Shown here: piece after piece, positions 23,101-38,100 of the stretch | Layout of the letters: every line of letters starts with the position of its first letter | Numbering within the stretch: position 1 is the stretch's first letter | DNA from: Nomia melanderi | Lineage: Eukaryota > Arthropoda > Insecta > Hymenoptera > Halictidae | Reading direction: 5' to 3' | Assembly: GCF_051020985.1 (NCBI RefSeq) | Contig: NC_135009.1 | Location: 13,090,606 to 13,154,605 of the forward strand | Length of the DNA stretch: 64,000 nucleotides | Notes under the pieces: model-generated | Database searches by the model: none | The model's input: the letters and a program-made list of their open reading frames with translations, nothing else | Told to the model about the DNA's origin: nothing | Translations under genes and position numbers: made by a program

Positions 23101-26100
23101 CGGATTCGCTTTGTTGACGGTGCGCTGCGCCGCGACGCGACGCGGCGCGATGCGACGCCGCCGCTGTTGCTCGTTGCATAACGATCACCGTGGAGCACGC
23201 CGGGAAACAAAAGTTCGCCAGACCGTTCTAATTGAAAGCGTGCTTCCGCCGGCCCGGAAAAAAATCGGCCCCGATCGTCGGCCGTCCATTTCTGAGTCGA
23301 TGCACATCGGTCTAAAGTGGCGGGAGCCCGCTCTTACTTGTTAGGCGGAACGAGATCCGCACGCGTCGGGTACCGAACACCGTGAGCACCCTCGACTCCT
23401 CTCTCTTGTCGGACTCTTCCGCGCTGTATCGAGGGTGCAGCCACAGTCTGGCTAAAAAGTTTCGGCTCCGCGATCCGGCGGCTGCCTATGCAACGCGCCG
23501 CGAGAATATTCGGCCGCTCGTGTTTGATCGGTGATCAGTTTAGCTTCTTCAGCGTGTAGGATGATAATAGGTGCTCGAGGTTTTGTGTGGCTGAAGTTTT
23601 TTCGAGTTGACTCGATGGCAGGGAAGTTTACAGTTTAACGAAGTTGTGGCTGAGCTTTGTTATTGTTGCGTTGTCCTTATTGTGCAACGATTGCTCGCGA
23701 CCGTTGCGAGGAGTTAGGTAATATTGCGCAAGGGCGAGAGGGAGCTTGGGTTGACAACTGCGGATTATTGGAATATGAGGAATCAAGTTCTTCGGTGTCT
23801 GAGTTTGTGGACCTGATTGGGTGCTTGTTTCATGGTGTTTGGGAAATTCGATTTTGTTTGTATACTTTTAGTCGTTGTGATACCAATTAGCTGGGATAAT
23901 TGGTAACTTGGTATCAGTTGAAGAGTTAGTTATTTGTTATTTCTTTGTGATGTTGTCGTGACTTAGTAAGATAATTTACTGTAACTCATTAAGTTATAAC
24001 TCGAGACTCCAATGGCTTAACGACTCGATAACTTAGTGACTCATTATAACTTAGCAACCTAGTACAACATAATAACTCTACAACTCACAGCACAACATCC
24101 CAAAAATCAACAAACCACCAAACAATTCCACTACATCCCCACACCAAACCATACTAATTCCTTAACTCTAATAATCTCTTCCATTACTTTCCCGTATAAC
24201 CATAACTTAACATACCTCATCACAACTCATCAACCTCCAACAACATAACAACATAACAACTCTCAATACAACATCCCAGCAACCAACAAAACAAAAAAAA
24301 TTTCCATTACTCATCCCCAACCAATCCTACATCTCCACACCAAACCCTAATTCCTTAACTCTAATAATCTCTTCCATTACTTTCCCATATACCCATAACT
24401 TAACATACCTCATCACCAACCTACTACACCATAACAGCTCCCAACACAACCCCGCAACAACCGACAAAACACCAGCAAGCAGTTCCATTACCATTCACCC
24501 TTCAATCCCGAATCCCAAGCTCACGCAAAATTCGCCTGACCATCGATCACGATCGGCCAATCGGACACGGTGCCCGATAAATACGTCATCCGACAACTGG
24601 GTGAACGGTCCCGAACTCTTGAGCGTCAGTGTATGCGCGGCGTCGCGGTGACCCGAGGGAATAACGCGGCTCGTAATGAGTGCCGCCGGGGGCGCGTTAG
24701 TCACAATATGTCACGAAGGGAATCAAGAGAGCCAGCGCGCCGCTACTTTTCGCGGAACGAACGAGACACCGGGTGTCTCCATTTACTCCCATCCATATGC
24801 CACTCGCCGGAACGATGAACCGAGCCGTCCTCGGCCGGTGCAGCGTGCACCGTGCGCCGTGCATGTGCGGGACGAAGGACGGCCATCGATCAAGCGCCCC
24901 GTATCGCGGTTTCCCTATGAATTTCGTTTCGATTCCGCCCGGCGAATTTCGCGTTTATGCTAATACCCGACGGGGCTGCGGCTTATGCAAATTACGCTCC
25001 TCCCCCGTCCCCGCCCGCGGCGCGATCGAACTCGAGAGCTCGCGTTTCCACCGAACAATAAAAAAAGAAGAGAAAGAGACGGCGACATCGATCCGACTCG
25101 GACATTCCGCTTTTTTTTTCTGGGTTAAGGTGAAATCGGTTTTATTATTTATAATTTCATTTCACGGCGGCTCGAGGCCGCCCGTTAATCATTCGCGGAT
25201 TTTTAACGAGCTTTCGCCGTTCTAAGCCTTCGGAGCAGCCGGATTTATGTGTCAAGCCGTTAAACGACGAGAGACGAGCACGACGGACGACGAGCGACCA
25301 GGAACGGGGGAACCGATTTTATTCGAACGATCATGTTACTCGCGACTTTGCTGGTGTGAACGTGTTGACTGGCGGGTTCGCCGGGAATATTCAACAGTTG
25401 AAACTAATTAACGAGGAAGCGCGTGGATTTGGAGAGAGTTGTATAGGTTATAATTCTGCTCCGTCAAGACGATACAAAGATTTGATGGACTAAAAATGAA
25501 GAGGACTAAGTTTACAGAATCCATCAGTTTGACGAGTGTTTTAAACATTTAGCAGCAGTCGGAGTCATTGCAATTGTGCGAATGCACTATACTAGTTCGG
25601 AAGCTTCAATATTCGCGATATAAATAATTACAGTGCCAATTATGCGCAGAACAAACGTCCGTGAATCTGGTGTTAAAGGGTTTCCATGGTTTCGTCAACG
25701 TCCTCGAACGTTCCGATTACTGGCAATGATTCCTCGAACCGTCTCGGGGGCGGGTGTCGCGGCGTGTCGTCGAAAAAAGTTCCCCGTGACACGGGTAGAC
25801 TCTGACCTTATTTCTCGGCCGGGAGTTTTCCGGGAATCGGAAGCTGGCAACTCCCTCGGCCACTTCAAACATTCAGCGGCGTTTACGTCATCCGAAATCC
25901 CTTGCGAGAGATGGCGTAATCCGTCGACTATAATGAATATCTCGACGGATTGTGATCAAGAGCCGACCAGATATATCCCTGGGACCACATCGATTCGTCT
26001 TCTGCCCCTTTCATCCGGGGGATCCTGATGCGCCTCGAGTCTCGCAGCGATCAGTAGTGGATGTCTCTATTGGATCAGACTCGTCCTTCTTACGTCGGGC

Positions 26101-29100
26101 GGCTCGATTCGAGGGATGTCCCTGAGAGACCTCGAGATTTACAATGCTCGCGTGGTCTGGCGTAAGTAAGTAACCGTTTCGAGCTCCGGATTTATCCTGG
26201 CGCCTCGAGGAACAAGCGATCTCGAATTTTCGTCGCGAAACAATCGCCGGAAACGAAGCAGGCGCGGCGAATTTGCCGCTATTGTTCCAACGACGCGAAT
26301 TTTCGCGACCGTTCGGCACACAATTATGTGCTCGTCTGCGTTTTGTCGCCTTTAGGCCGCGTCGTGTCGACTTTAGGTTGCGCTTGTCGCCTTTAAATCG
26401 TGTTGCGTCGCTTTTAGGTTGCGTTTGTTGCGCTCGAATCGCCTTGTGTCGCGTTTAGGTCGTATTGTGCTGAGTTTTGATGCGTTGTGTCGCGTTTAGA
26501 TCGCGTTGTATCGACTTTAGATTGCGCTTGTCGCCTTTAAATCGTGTTGCGTCGCTGTTAGGTTGCGTTTGTTGCGCTCGAATCGCCTTGTGTCGCGTTT
26601 AGGTCGTATTGTGCTGGGTTTCGATGCGTTGTGTCGCCTTCAGATCGCGTTGTATCGACTTCAGATTGCGTTTGTCGCCTTTAAATCGTGTTGTATCGCT
26701 TTCAGATTGCGTTTGTTGCGCTCGAATGGCGTTGTGTCGCGTTTAGATCATACTACGCCGTGTTTCGATGCGTCGTATCGCCTTCAGATCGGTTGTCCTC
26801 TACTTAAATGCATTCCATCGTCTTCAGATCGCATTGAACTGTACTTAAATGCGTCGCATCGCCTTCAGATCGTATTGTATCGAGTTCAAATCCCATTCAT
26901 TACATTCTAATCGCGCTATATCCCTCGCAAACTACGTTCCTTCTGTTCAAATCCCGTCGAATCGCCTTTATGCGTCGCGTCACCTTCATTTCTCGTTGTA
27001 CCGTGTTTACAAGCGTTGCATCGCCTTCCGACGCCGTCGCGTCGCGTTTAGTCACGTCGTGCCGCCGTCAGACAGCTTTTTGTCGCGTCTAGACCTCGCT
27101 GTTCCCCCAATCGACGCGCGATTACGATTAGCGACGCCCACGCGCGATCCCTTTCGCGGTTCCTTTCCGTTCGAGGCCACGAAGGTCATTATCGATCATC
27201 CAGTTTACGAGCCGTCACTCGGCCCGGCGCTCTGTTACTTTTCGCGGAAGCCGCGGCGCGTTGAGTCGTTCCGCCCACGAAAACGATATTTACTCGCCGC
27301 GGGGACCGTTCGCTGACGATCGCGCGGATCGATATCACGTGGCGTCAGCCGGGTAGTTACGCAAACGATCCCGCTCGTTCCCTTCTCGCCGTGCACTTCC
27401 AGGAATCGCTCTTTTAACCCGGCGATTTCAGCTTACTCGCGGAATTCATACTTTCGATTGACCTCGGCTCGAAGGATCATTCCCCGTTAGTCACGAACGA
27501 CGAAAACGGCTCTTCCCGTGAAAATGGGAAGCAGTCGTGAAACGAAGCATGCGATCGTTCCTATTGGTTACTTACAAATCACACGTACGATCGTTTGAAA
27601 CACTCTAATCTACGGAGGGTGAGGGACGATTTCCCACGATGATAAGCGCTCGAGGGTCCAGCGATAAAACTACCCCCAGACGAACTCGTGGAAGGGTTCC
27701 CCTTATCTCGAAACGCAGAAAATCGACTGCTAACGATACTGGATTATGCAGCGCCCTTTGAATACCGAACGAACTCATTGAAACCCTTATCGCCGCTCGG
27801 CGAACCTAAAAGATGAGGCAGTCAACGTGAATACTGTATATTATTATCCCTCGAAGTATTACTATTGCAATTACTACTAGTTTACAGCTATTTTTCATCG
27901 AAGTGATTCATATTTATCAGAACTCACAATGAAACTCCTATAATTAGAATCACTCGCGTCACCCAATCTAATCGCGACTTCGTTTGCTCGTTTCTTGTTT
28001 GTTTACCACTCGGCTGTCCGTATTTATATCCTCGACGTCGAGTCATTTCCAGGCCCACGTCCATTAGAATCGCGACATTTCGCTCCGGAATCGGTCGCGA
28101 CCCGCGACAAACATCGATCCTCGTTCCCAAGACCGTCCACAACGCTCGCGCGATACGAATCGGCGGCGTTCGAGCGCGTTTCGTCCTCGAGACACGGTTT
28201 CCCGCGCCGGTGCGCATAAATCAGAAAGCGAACGCGCGATTTGTCATTCCGCGAGATCGATCCTGTCGCGGCGGCGACGGGACAGCGATCGACGTGGATT
28301 CCGATGCGATCGGGGGAAAGGGAGAAAGTGAATTCTCGTCGGGGCGGAGTAAAAAATGGATCCGACGTGGCCGAGGCTTTCAGCGAGCGGCGGCAAGTTG
28401 AATTTCTTTCGATCAGCGAACGCTGTTTCGGAAGATTCCTCGCGACGTCCTTTTTCCGCGAGGAGAGATCTTGTTTCCTTTTTCTCCTTGATGGAGGAGC
28501 GTGTCGCGAATGATCGGCGGATGACGCAGCGCGATCACATAGCGATACACGTATGTGTGTGTGTGTGTGTCGTGCGCTCTCGTGACGATCGATGTTTCGT
28601 ACATCGCATAAATTTAATTTAACTTTATAATCCAATTTATCGCGGTAAGCGGAGATGCGAGTCCCTTTTGTGCAAGGTGGTTGCAAATAGATGGAGGTGA
28701 TATGGATAATCTGTTTAATAGAAATGTACAACGTGCAGTTGAAAGTATTTTTTTTGTTTTAACGAGTTTCAGGGTTTCTAGGGAGTATAAGATTATATCT
28801 GAGAACGTAATGGTGACGTAGAAGTTTTCGAGATTTTCGGAAATTTTGTTTGTATTTTAGAAAGACGGTGTATTGGGATTGTTGGAATGTAACGATGGAG
28901 CAGTTTTGGAATGAATTCTGGTTAGGTTGAAATTAATGTATGGGAGATATTAATGTATAATATGCAGAGGATATTAATATATGGCATGTAGTAAATATTA
29001 CTATATGATATATAGTAAATATTACTATATAATATATGATAAATATTAATATATAAAATATAGTAAATATTACTGTATAATATATAGTAAATAGTAATAT

Positions 29101-32100
29101 ATAAAATATAGTAAATATTACTATATGATATATAGTAAATATTAATATATACCATATAGTAAACCATATAGTATACTATATACTAAATATTACCATAATT
29201 TCACTTAATTACCACTTAAAATATAATATATACGAGACACAGGTATACAAAACAAAATCTAAAATCCAGTAGCGCGATTTCTACGATATTCCAGTATGTC
29301 CTGGTAACAGGACACCCTGTCAGCGAAAGCCAGCACCGTGTATACTCGTGGTCTGACAGAGGGTGAAGCGACACAAGGGGTGGCAGCCGCGGTGTCCGCA
29401 CGCGCGTGTGTTTATTCGTCTGGGCGAATGCACTATGTCGGTAAATATAAACGATACCGCCCGGCTCGCGCTGTCAAAGGATCTCTCCAGCGATCACCGG
29501 CAGAGTTACCCTGTTCTTCAACCACAAATCCTGCTAGCCCTTACCCTTAACGCGAACCACTCGACGCAAGAGTTCTCGGCTTGATTCAATTTACGGCCGA
29601 GTTTCGCGTCCTCCTCGGAAGATGAACATCCTCGTGAATTTAATAAAGCTTGTCCTTAGGGCTGCGGAACTCGATCCCTTGTGCACCGGTGAATTTCACT
29701 GAAAACTCAACTTTCGTTCCCAATGGCGCACGCTCTGCGGAATTCTGGATGACTGGGATAACTTTGTCCCCTTAAGCCTGACACTCCCGAGTCATTCTTT
29801 GAAACGAGAAGTGAAACAAAATACATCATTTAAGAAAAAAAGTATAAGAATGATATTCTATTGAACAATAATTGATCTTTCCAGAATGTCATTCAAATCG
29901 ATTAGTCAAAGACAATGCAGGAAATGTAATATGATAGCTTCGTAAACATTCTCTTTGGTAATATAAAGATTAATCATTTCGTTGTATGGTTCATGATAAT
30001 AAGCAACGAACTATTCCTTCGCAGCGAGGACTAATTAAAACAATTACCAATTGTCTAACATCGAAATCTTTCTGTATGCTGTTATCATTTCATATCTACA
30101 TCTACAACTGCACCATTTTTGCTATATTACGTCTATATCCTCAATTACGTTACTATATTGTATCTATATTTAACACTAGAACTACCGAGCACTGAAATTG
30201 AATTTTGAAACTGCTCTATAGAAACTTCAAGAGTGCATCTATGGAGACTTAAATTGATTCATTATTCAATTTGCGTATTGCCAAATTTCTTCAATAACTC
30301 CCAGAGATCTGCTATTTTTAATAATCGCGAAAAGAAATCTGTAGTTCTAGTGTTACTATATCACAAGCATATTCACAATTAACATTCCTATACTATGTCT
30401 AACTCTACGACACCATTATAACTATATCTACATTCAAAACCATACAATCACCACACTAAACGTATCCTCACAACCACGCCATATCACATCTTCACTCGCA
30501 ATCGCTCTAAACCATATCTAAATCCGCAAGAACGTTATCACAGTGCAACATCCCTCGTACGCACTCGTCTATTTTCAATGAATCGTCAAGCGCCGGTCAC
30601 CGTCAGCCACCGCGCCAGTCAACTCATTAACAAATCAACCGAGCAGTCGCGCTTCACGCCGCGCGACCGCCTCGACACAATTTTCCGTCGCCCAGTTCAG
30701 CCCCCATGCGGCACTAATTCGCCCACGGGTTGCACGTACGCGTCCTGCATTTTCTTTCCTCCTTTTTCCCTTTCTTCGCCGGCAGAAATTGGAGCGCGGG
30801 GTTAATTATAAACAACGGATAGAAATCGATCGGGGTCGGCGGGAGGAGTGATGCTGCGGAAAATACGCTGCACCCTGTGCCGATCGCCGAGAGGGGTTCG
30901 AGCGTGTCGGGTCACGTGCGCGGAGCGGCAACGCCGCCGCGCGAGAACCACCCCTCGCCCGAGTGTGGAAATATGCGGGGGACTCGGCAGGGTACGTTCA
31001 CCCTACGTCGTCGGTTTTAATTGCGAAGGGGAGACGACCTCTTCCGCGGACCCCAAAGCTCATCGCGCTCGGAAGACGTTACCGGGTAGGGATTGCTTAA
31101 AAAAAATTGCGCCCCGTCGACGGTTTATCGAGACTTGGGGTGCACTTTTGAGCAGGGCTGCTGGGGGGACGTTCGCGGATCCTTAGGGGATTGAATTTGT
31201 TTAGGAGACGCTTCAGACGTTCCTGCGTTGAGATTCGCTCTGGCTTTCCGCTTCCATTTCGAACGTGATTCGGCAGGTTTGTTAGGTGCGCCTCTTTGTG
31301 AAGGTGTTTGTAAAATAGATTATATTATTATGTTGTTTTTAATGTTATTAGCAAGGATGTATGAGGAACTATTTTCTTAAGTGGATTTTATATGAAATAT
31401 AATAACAGTTATCGAGACAAAAGCGCAGAAGAAATTCAGAGTGCGAAGGGTTGAGGCTAAAGTAAACAGGAATTTGAGTTCTTTGTAAAGTTGGGGCGAG
31501 ATTGTTGAGATTCGGAATAAACATTCTGAAGCGAGCAATTTAACGCGTCCGTTTTAGTGTTAATGGTTGGACGGTGACAAGGTTCTTAATTCTAAGGTTT
31601 TTAGGGTTAGATTGGTAACGTTTTGATATTTGGATATTCACAAGGGTTTTGATGGTTAATGAAGGTTTGACGTTGAAATGCTGTTTGACGAAGTGAACTT
31701 CAGCTTCTTTGATCCCCACTTTAGTGCTCTAATTTCCCCGAATTTCCTTTTACTTTTCACAAAGTTAATTACCGTCGAAGCACTAATTTTATCTTTTCAC
31801 TCGGCGCTACCGACACTTAATTACTTATCACGAAAATCGCGATCTTGAAAGTGGATGTCAATTCCGGTTTCCGCTTTTCAAATTTTAATATAATTAGCTC
31901 TAACTTCTAATTCTTCCGAACTCCTACATACTTCATAAAATCAGTCTTGTCAATAATCCCTTTAAACATTAAAAAAACAACGAGAAACCATGCTAATAAG
32001 ACGTTCATTCGAAACAGCATAAACGTCAGGCTCTCCGTCGCGCTGAACTGGAAATTTTCATCGCGAAAGTTTCGGTGCTCGATCAATCGGGACCGCGATG

Positions 32101-35100
32101 AATTATTAAGAGGCCAGCAGCTACGTTACGTAAAACATTATCCGATCGATTCGTCGCCGTCCGATTGAATCGCCTGCCAAATTGGTAGCCGCGAGACGCG
32201 AGAATAGTCCGCCGTAAACATGGCGGCCGGCCGCGTCCCGTGGGCCGTCGGCGAAGCGAACGTGCTGCGCGCGCCCTGCCCGCAACTTTCCTCTCCGAGT
32301 TTCTTCTCGGGTTGCCAGCAAGTTCGCGACGCCTCGCGGGGAGACAATCCCCGGCATAATTGCCGGCGATTCGCCGCGACTTTGACGCAAGTGGGGCAAT
32401 CAGATGCCCTGAATAATTTTCCGCCGCCGCTTTTCCTCACGGACATCGCTTAATTCGACGTCGAGCGCCGCGCATAACAACGACGGACACTTAGGCGGTG
32501 GCCGTAATAGCGGAATGCCTTCTGAAAAATTCAGTTCCCCCCGGAGGAATTTCAAATCTTCGAGCTTCCGGCTGCGAGACGCCGCACTTCCGCTGGACGA
32601 GACGTGGACCGTGACATTAACACATTGCGCGCCGACCAATTTTCGGAAAATTGAATTGCGCGACGGCGATTTTCAGTGGGATTAACTTATACCACTGTCT
32701 ATAGAGAAACTCACTATAGAAACTCACTGTCTATATATTACAATTCTCTGGTTTTCAAACCATAACTCCTACAATCTACACGAACGAACACACTTTCTAG
32801 GAACAATGGAGTAAAGTGTAGAAGTCTATCCTTTAATTGCGAATCCTACGTTCATGTAACATTTTAGATATGCATAACACAAATCCAAAGTAAAATTTAC
32901 AAAGTCGAATTCCTTACTCTCTTTCGTAAGTTAGAAATTTTGGTTTAATCGATGTTGAAAAATGTATCAACATAATCATCGACGCTCGCGTTTTAAGTAG
33001 CTGAAATTTAGCCAGCGTTCAGTGTGTTAAAGATACCGATTCCTCGTTTCGAACGTTCGTCAATCGCGTATGTCCTTCTTAGAACCGGACCTTGAGAACA
33101 CGAGGACTACCGAGAACTTTCGACGAATCCTCGCGTCCGCGTCCGACATTTTTCTCGCCCATTCGCGGCCAGTTCGGCCGCAAGGTTGCGCGCTCCGTGA
33201 AATCACGGTGACACGGGTTTCCGCGCGCGACGCATCGAATCGATCGAACACGTGCTCAAATCTAATCAGTCAACGGCGAAACGCGCGCTCGTCCTAGAAA
33301 CACACGCCCGCGGCTGCCGTGTCGATGACGTCCACGGATTTCGCGTGCACCCCGGACGCCCGGATCGATCGGCGAAAATAACCGGCGAATCAAATCCTCC
33401 GTGACCGAACACGTTCCAAGCGGGAAGGAAATTGATGGCGAATTAAAGGAGAGCCACGTGTTCCTCGATCACTTATTCATTTTACTCTACTTTTCAAACG
33501 TTTTCGAATTTAAACGGTGAAAATCTTGATTGATCCTTTTCTTAATAGAATTCTATCGAATTTCTGATGTGTATTTCGTGGATTTAGTATCTGTTCATTA
33601 ATATCTGATTAATCGCTTTGGAAAATGAAACTTGTTTTTTAATAGAGAGGTTGGTTCTCTAGAAATGATTTTAATGAAATTCATACGATAATATTAGTTT
33701 GCATTCCTCGATCACTTATTCATTTTACTCTGCTTTTCAAACGTTTCCAAATTTAACTCTTTGCGGACGAATGTCGATATTTCGAGATTAAATGTCCATA
33801 TTTGGAAAAGTAAGTCGCAAACGAATGATTCAGTTACTCAAATAGCAAGAGATCAGCGTATGATTTCCTTTCTTTCTATTATTTTAGCAATCGATATATA
33901 ATAATTTAACTTCGGGTGCTGGAGGTTTCGTATATTTCGAAGAATCTTCGTTCGCAAAGGGTTAAACAGTGAAAATCTTGATTAACCCTACTTTTAATAG
34001 AATTCTATCGAATTTCTGATGTTTCTTTCATGGATTTAGTATCTGTTCATTAATATTTGATTAATCTCTTTGGAAAATGAAACTTGTTTATTGATAGAGC
34101 TGTTAATTATCTAAAACTGTTTTTAATGAAATTCTGATTGATTGATATTTTGATATTTTAATAGACGTAATTTCTTCAGTTTGAAAAATGTAATTTCTCA
34201 TTCTCGTAATCTAACGCTAAACCTATCCAACACGTGAATTGACTTTTTCACTCGCTATCGAGACTTCAATTGATTCATAATTCAGTTTTAGTATTGCCAA
34301 ATCAATTTCTTGAGTAATTTCTCAGAGAAATATCTGTTACCTTTTTAATAATTGCAAGAAGAACACATCAGGCATGGATCATTTTGATCTGTCCGGTAGG
34401 TTTACCGTTAAATAACAAAATAGGTGCATGCCAAGCAATTTGACAGCTCGGTAATTGCAATGCGAGCGATACTAGTTCTATTCCTCGGATTCAGGGTATC
34501 TAGAATGTCCCCTGAATCAGAACGTTAGGTAACGAAGTTTGATCGGCTCTAACTCGGTCCGGATCCGCCGCGACAGCGCTTCCCTCCGCGAATTACGTAA
34601 TTCCTCTTTCTCCAGCCTCCTGAAATCGTTGCCAAGTCTCGGGGATGCGGTTCTGCGAATTTCTATCCGAAAGAAAGGACGTTTATCTGTTTATTATCTG
34701 CGAGGAATCTGACGACGATAGATGACGATAAAATCGAGTGAAATGCCAGTGATAGAACGCAAAAATAGGTCGACGAACCGATCATCCTCATTGGCATGTA
34801 CAATACTAGATGACCAGAGCTACCAAATTGCTCGGATGCAATTACAACAATAAAATTCATGTCGAACAAAAACATTTAACCCTTTGTACTCGAGAATATT
34901 TGTTTACAACTAACATAAAGAAATATCTTGCATAAATTAAGTAACTATTTTATTTCGATGTTCCATGCGTTGATGCATTATATAAATATTTAATATTGAT
35001 TTCTAAATTTTATCATTTTCATGAGTCAAATCAAATGGCGACTGAAAGGCGCCTCTCGAGTGCAAAGGGTTAATAACATGATTAATTAGATAATGGTGTA

Positions 35101-38100
35101 ACATTAGCACTTCGATAATAAGTTGGTAATAATTATTTTTAGAATCATTTGTCATTGTTATGGAAGAATAATTATTAATATACAAAACAGTCAGAATTCT
35201 CATCGCAGTTAACATATTAATAAAAATTTGACATTGAAATGCCAACTGTTTAACAAACTCTTAAACTTCAGCTTCTTCGATCTTCCTTTAGCTCCCTAAT
35301 TCCACCGAATAAACCGTATTCATAAACAATAATATAAAATAGTAAGTATTAATATACAAAACAGTCAGAATTCTCATCGCAGTTAACATATTAATAAAAA
35401 TTTGACATTGAAATGCCAACTATTTAATAAAACCATAAACTTCAGCTTCTTCCTTCTTCGCATATTTCTCTAATTTCACCGAACAATCCACATTCATAAA
35501 CAACAACCCAACATCAGAACGATCAATTACATTTCAAAGCGAATCATTTAATCGTTCCACAAGAACCAACCCCGAAATCGTCGTCCGAAAAGAGCGAACC
35601 GAACGCAAAGGGTGGTCGAATCATCCCCACCGGCGCGTCGCGTGACGTCTTATCAGCATCGACCCGATCGACGTCTGACGTCCGAGGAACGGCCGTGCTC
35701 GAGAGGCTGACACTCGACCTGTTCGTCAAACGTCGAACCTACGAGCAACACGTGGACCGTTTAACGGGAACCGTTAATCCGCCGCGTCTAGACGAGGAAG
35801 AGAGCTTGAACGTCATTGCGGCCGAATCCCGTTAAGGTGAATCCGTACCTGGCGGAATTGTTTACCGCGGCCGTGGCGCACGTGACGCGGCGCGCGCCGC
35901 TCGGAGAACGCGTGCAAGACAACCGGCTATCTTGTTTCCCGGTTTAACGGGAAGCCAAGCAACGCGGACCGCGGATCCCGCGGGCTCCGCCGGGAAGGAT
36001 GATCGCGTACGCGTGCACCGGACACGTGATCGGCCAGCGGAATTGCGGACGAGGCACGCGACGACGGAATCGATGCGTGATTCATCGGCGGACTGCGGAA
36101 CTCCGTGAATTCGTTTCTGTAATCGGGAAAATGGGATTACGGCGGCTCATGTGGTATTTTCCTGGGGAATATTGTAAGACTGTGGGCGATTTGCATGTTT
36201 CGTGTATGGCGCGTTATGAGTAATTATGCGATGTATTTCGGAAGTCGTTGCGGTTAGGTGTAGGAAGAGATTGAGGGGATTAACTTGAAACACATTGCGT
36301 ACCGGCTAATTTTCGGGAAATTGAATTGTGATGGCAAATTTCAGTGAGGTCAACTTATATCACTATACATAGAGAAACTCAGATATCATATTGTTGTGTA
36401 ATATATTTTAAATAGAGAGCCAATTCGAATGAAATTTTATATTTTTCTCAATGCTGTGGTGATTAGCGAAGTTGCATGGCTAAGTGTCTTCATATAAAAA
36501 CGAGATTTCTCGTTGCCGCTACGCAATGTGTTAAGATTTAATTTCGCAGGTGCGTTTGTTAATCGTTGATAATGTAAAAGAAAGCATTCTATGCTCTGTC
36601 TATGTCTAGATTTAGTATACGTACAAATTGCTGACGAGAACAATGTTTCATTTGAACTTAACGCAACTCAATGGCACTTATGTTTGTTAAAGCATATTAG
36701 AAATGTTCGCTTCGTGTCAGACTGGCGATGACAATTTTAAACTGAATTTGAGAGATCTAACTGTTATTTATTATTTTTAAAGACAAATTAAATATTACCT
36801 TCCTACTATCAATCGTTAACCTTTGGAGTAAACGTAGCCGTGGATCAACCCTTTGCACTCGAGAGGCGACTCTCCGTCATTCGATTTGATATAACAAAAT
36901 TACAAAGTGCTGTATGTAATATTAAGTTTTCCATAATGCATCAATACGTGAAATATTCATATAAATATCTTCGTTCCTTAATTTAATGTCGACGAATGTC
37001 GACATTCCGGCGAGATGAAAGTTTCGTATTTAGAAAACTAAGTCGCGGACGAATGATTTAATTACTCGAACAGCAAGAGATCACTACGTAGTTTCCTTTT
37101 CTTACATTTAATTAACCAATCGGCGATAATTCAGCTTCATCTGCTGAATTTGTATACTTCAAAGAACCTCCGTCGTTCCATTAAGCATGAAATTTCTTTC
37201 TTTTCCTAATTACCACAGCATTGAAAAAAAAATTTAATTCGAATTGATTATCTATTTAAAATATATTACACAACAATGTGATATCTGAGTTTCTCTATGT
37301 ACAGTGATATAAATTGACCTCACTGAAAATTTCCACAATTCAGTTTTCTGAAAATCAGCCGGTACGCAACGCATTAACAATGAAGTAGTTCGATAGTTTC
37401 GAAATACATCATAAGGCAAAGAATTCACAACGTAAATTCAACGGACTCGATCTCACCGAAATCCTTCATCAAACATTAGAAGACCTGTACCGGTAAAGTA
37501 GAGCATGGACCAGCTCCATCGGTACAAGCCACCCCTGCGCTCCTGAGCGAATCGGAGCCCGGCCACGGGGACCGTGCGCGTTGAATTCAATTAGAAACGG
37601 TCGGATGTTCGGTAAGCTTCTGAAAAACGCGGTTGCAGAAGGGTACAGGCCGCTCACCCCGAGCGAATATCGACCGGACGTATATACACGACACGCGGCC
37701 TCTCTATCTCTCCATTGGTCTCCCTCGTAGAGGCTTTAACTAACCGCGGCGTTACACACCTGACGGGAAACCGGGCCTCCGTGAACCGGCCAAGACACGT
37801 GGAAACCCCACGGACGTATCGGCACATGCCTGAGCGAGGACTTTATTTAAAAATAAAAGCGGGGCTCCTTTGCGGCCGTTTTCCCTCTGCCGATAACGCG
37901 CAATTAACATCGGCCAGCTATTATCTGTCCTGGAAAACAGAAATAGAACGCCGCTAATAATACGAGCGACGTGTTTCGTAACTTCCCTCGGCTCCTCTTG
38001 TTCCTTTATCTACCACCGGGGCGGTTTCTGATCATCGGATCATCCCTCTCCTCCCACGTTCGCCGGCGGTATTCTCGTTTCAACGATTTCTATTCGAAGG

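Noticed and set aside
26563..27316. Frames with RLQI/AFKS repeats
   Set aside because: They follow the ~20-bp tandem repeat; the peptide repeat decays with the DNA repeat and no start or exon context supports it.
28024..28731. 235-codon minus-strand frame
   Set aside because: CpG-rich island composition; no motif and no codon bias.
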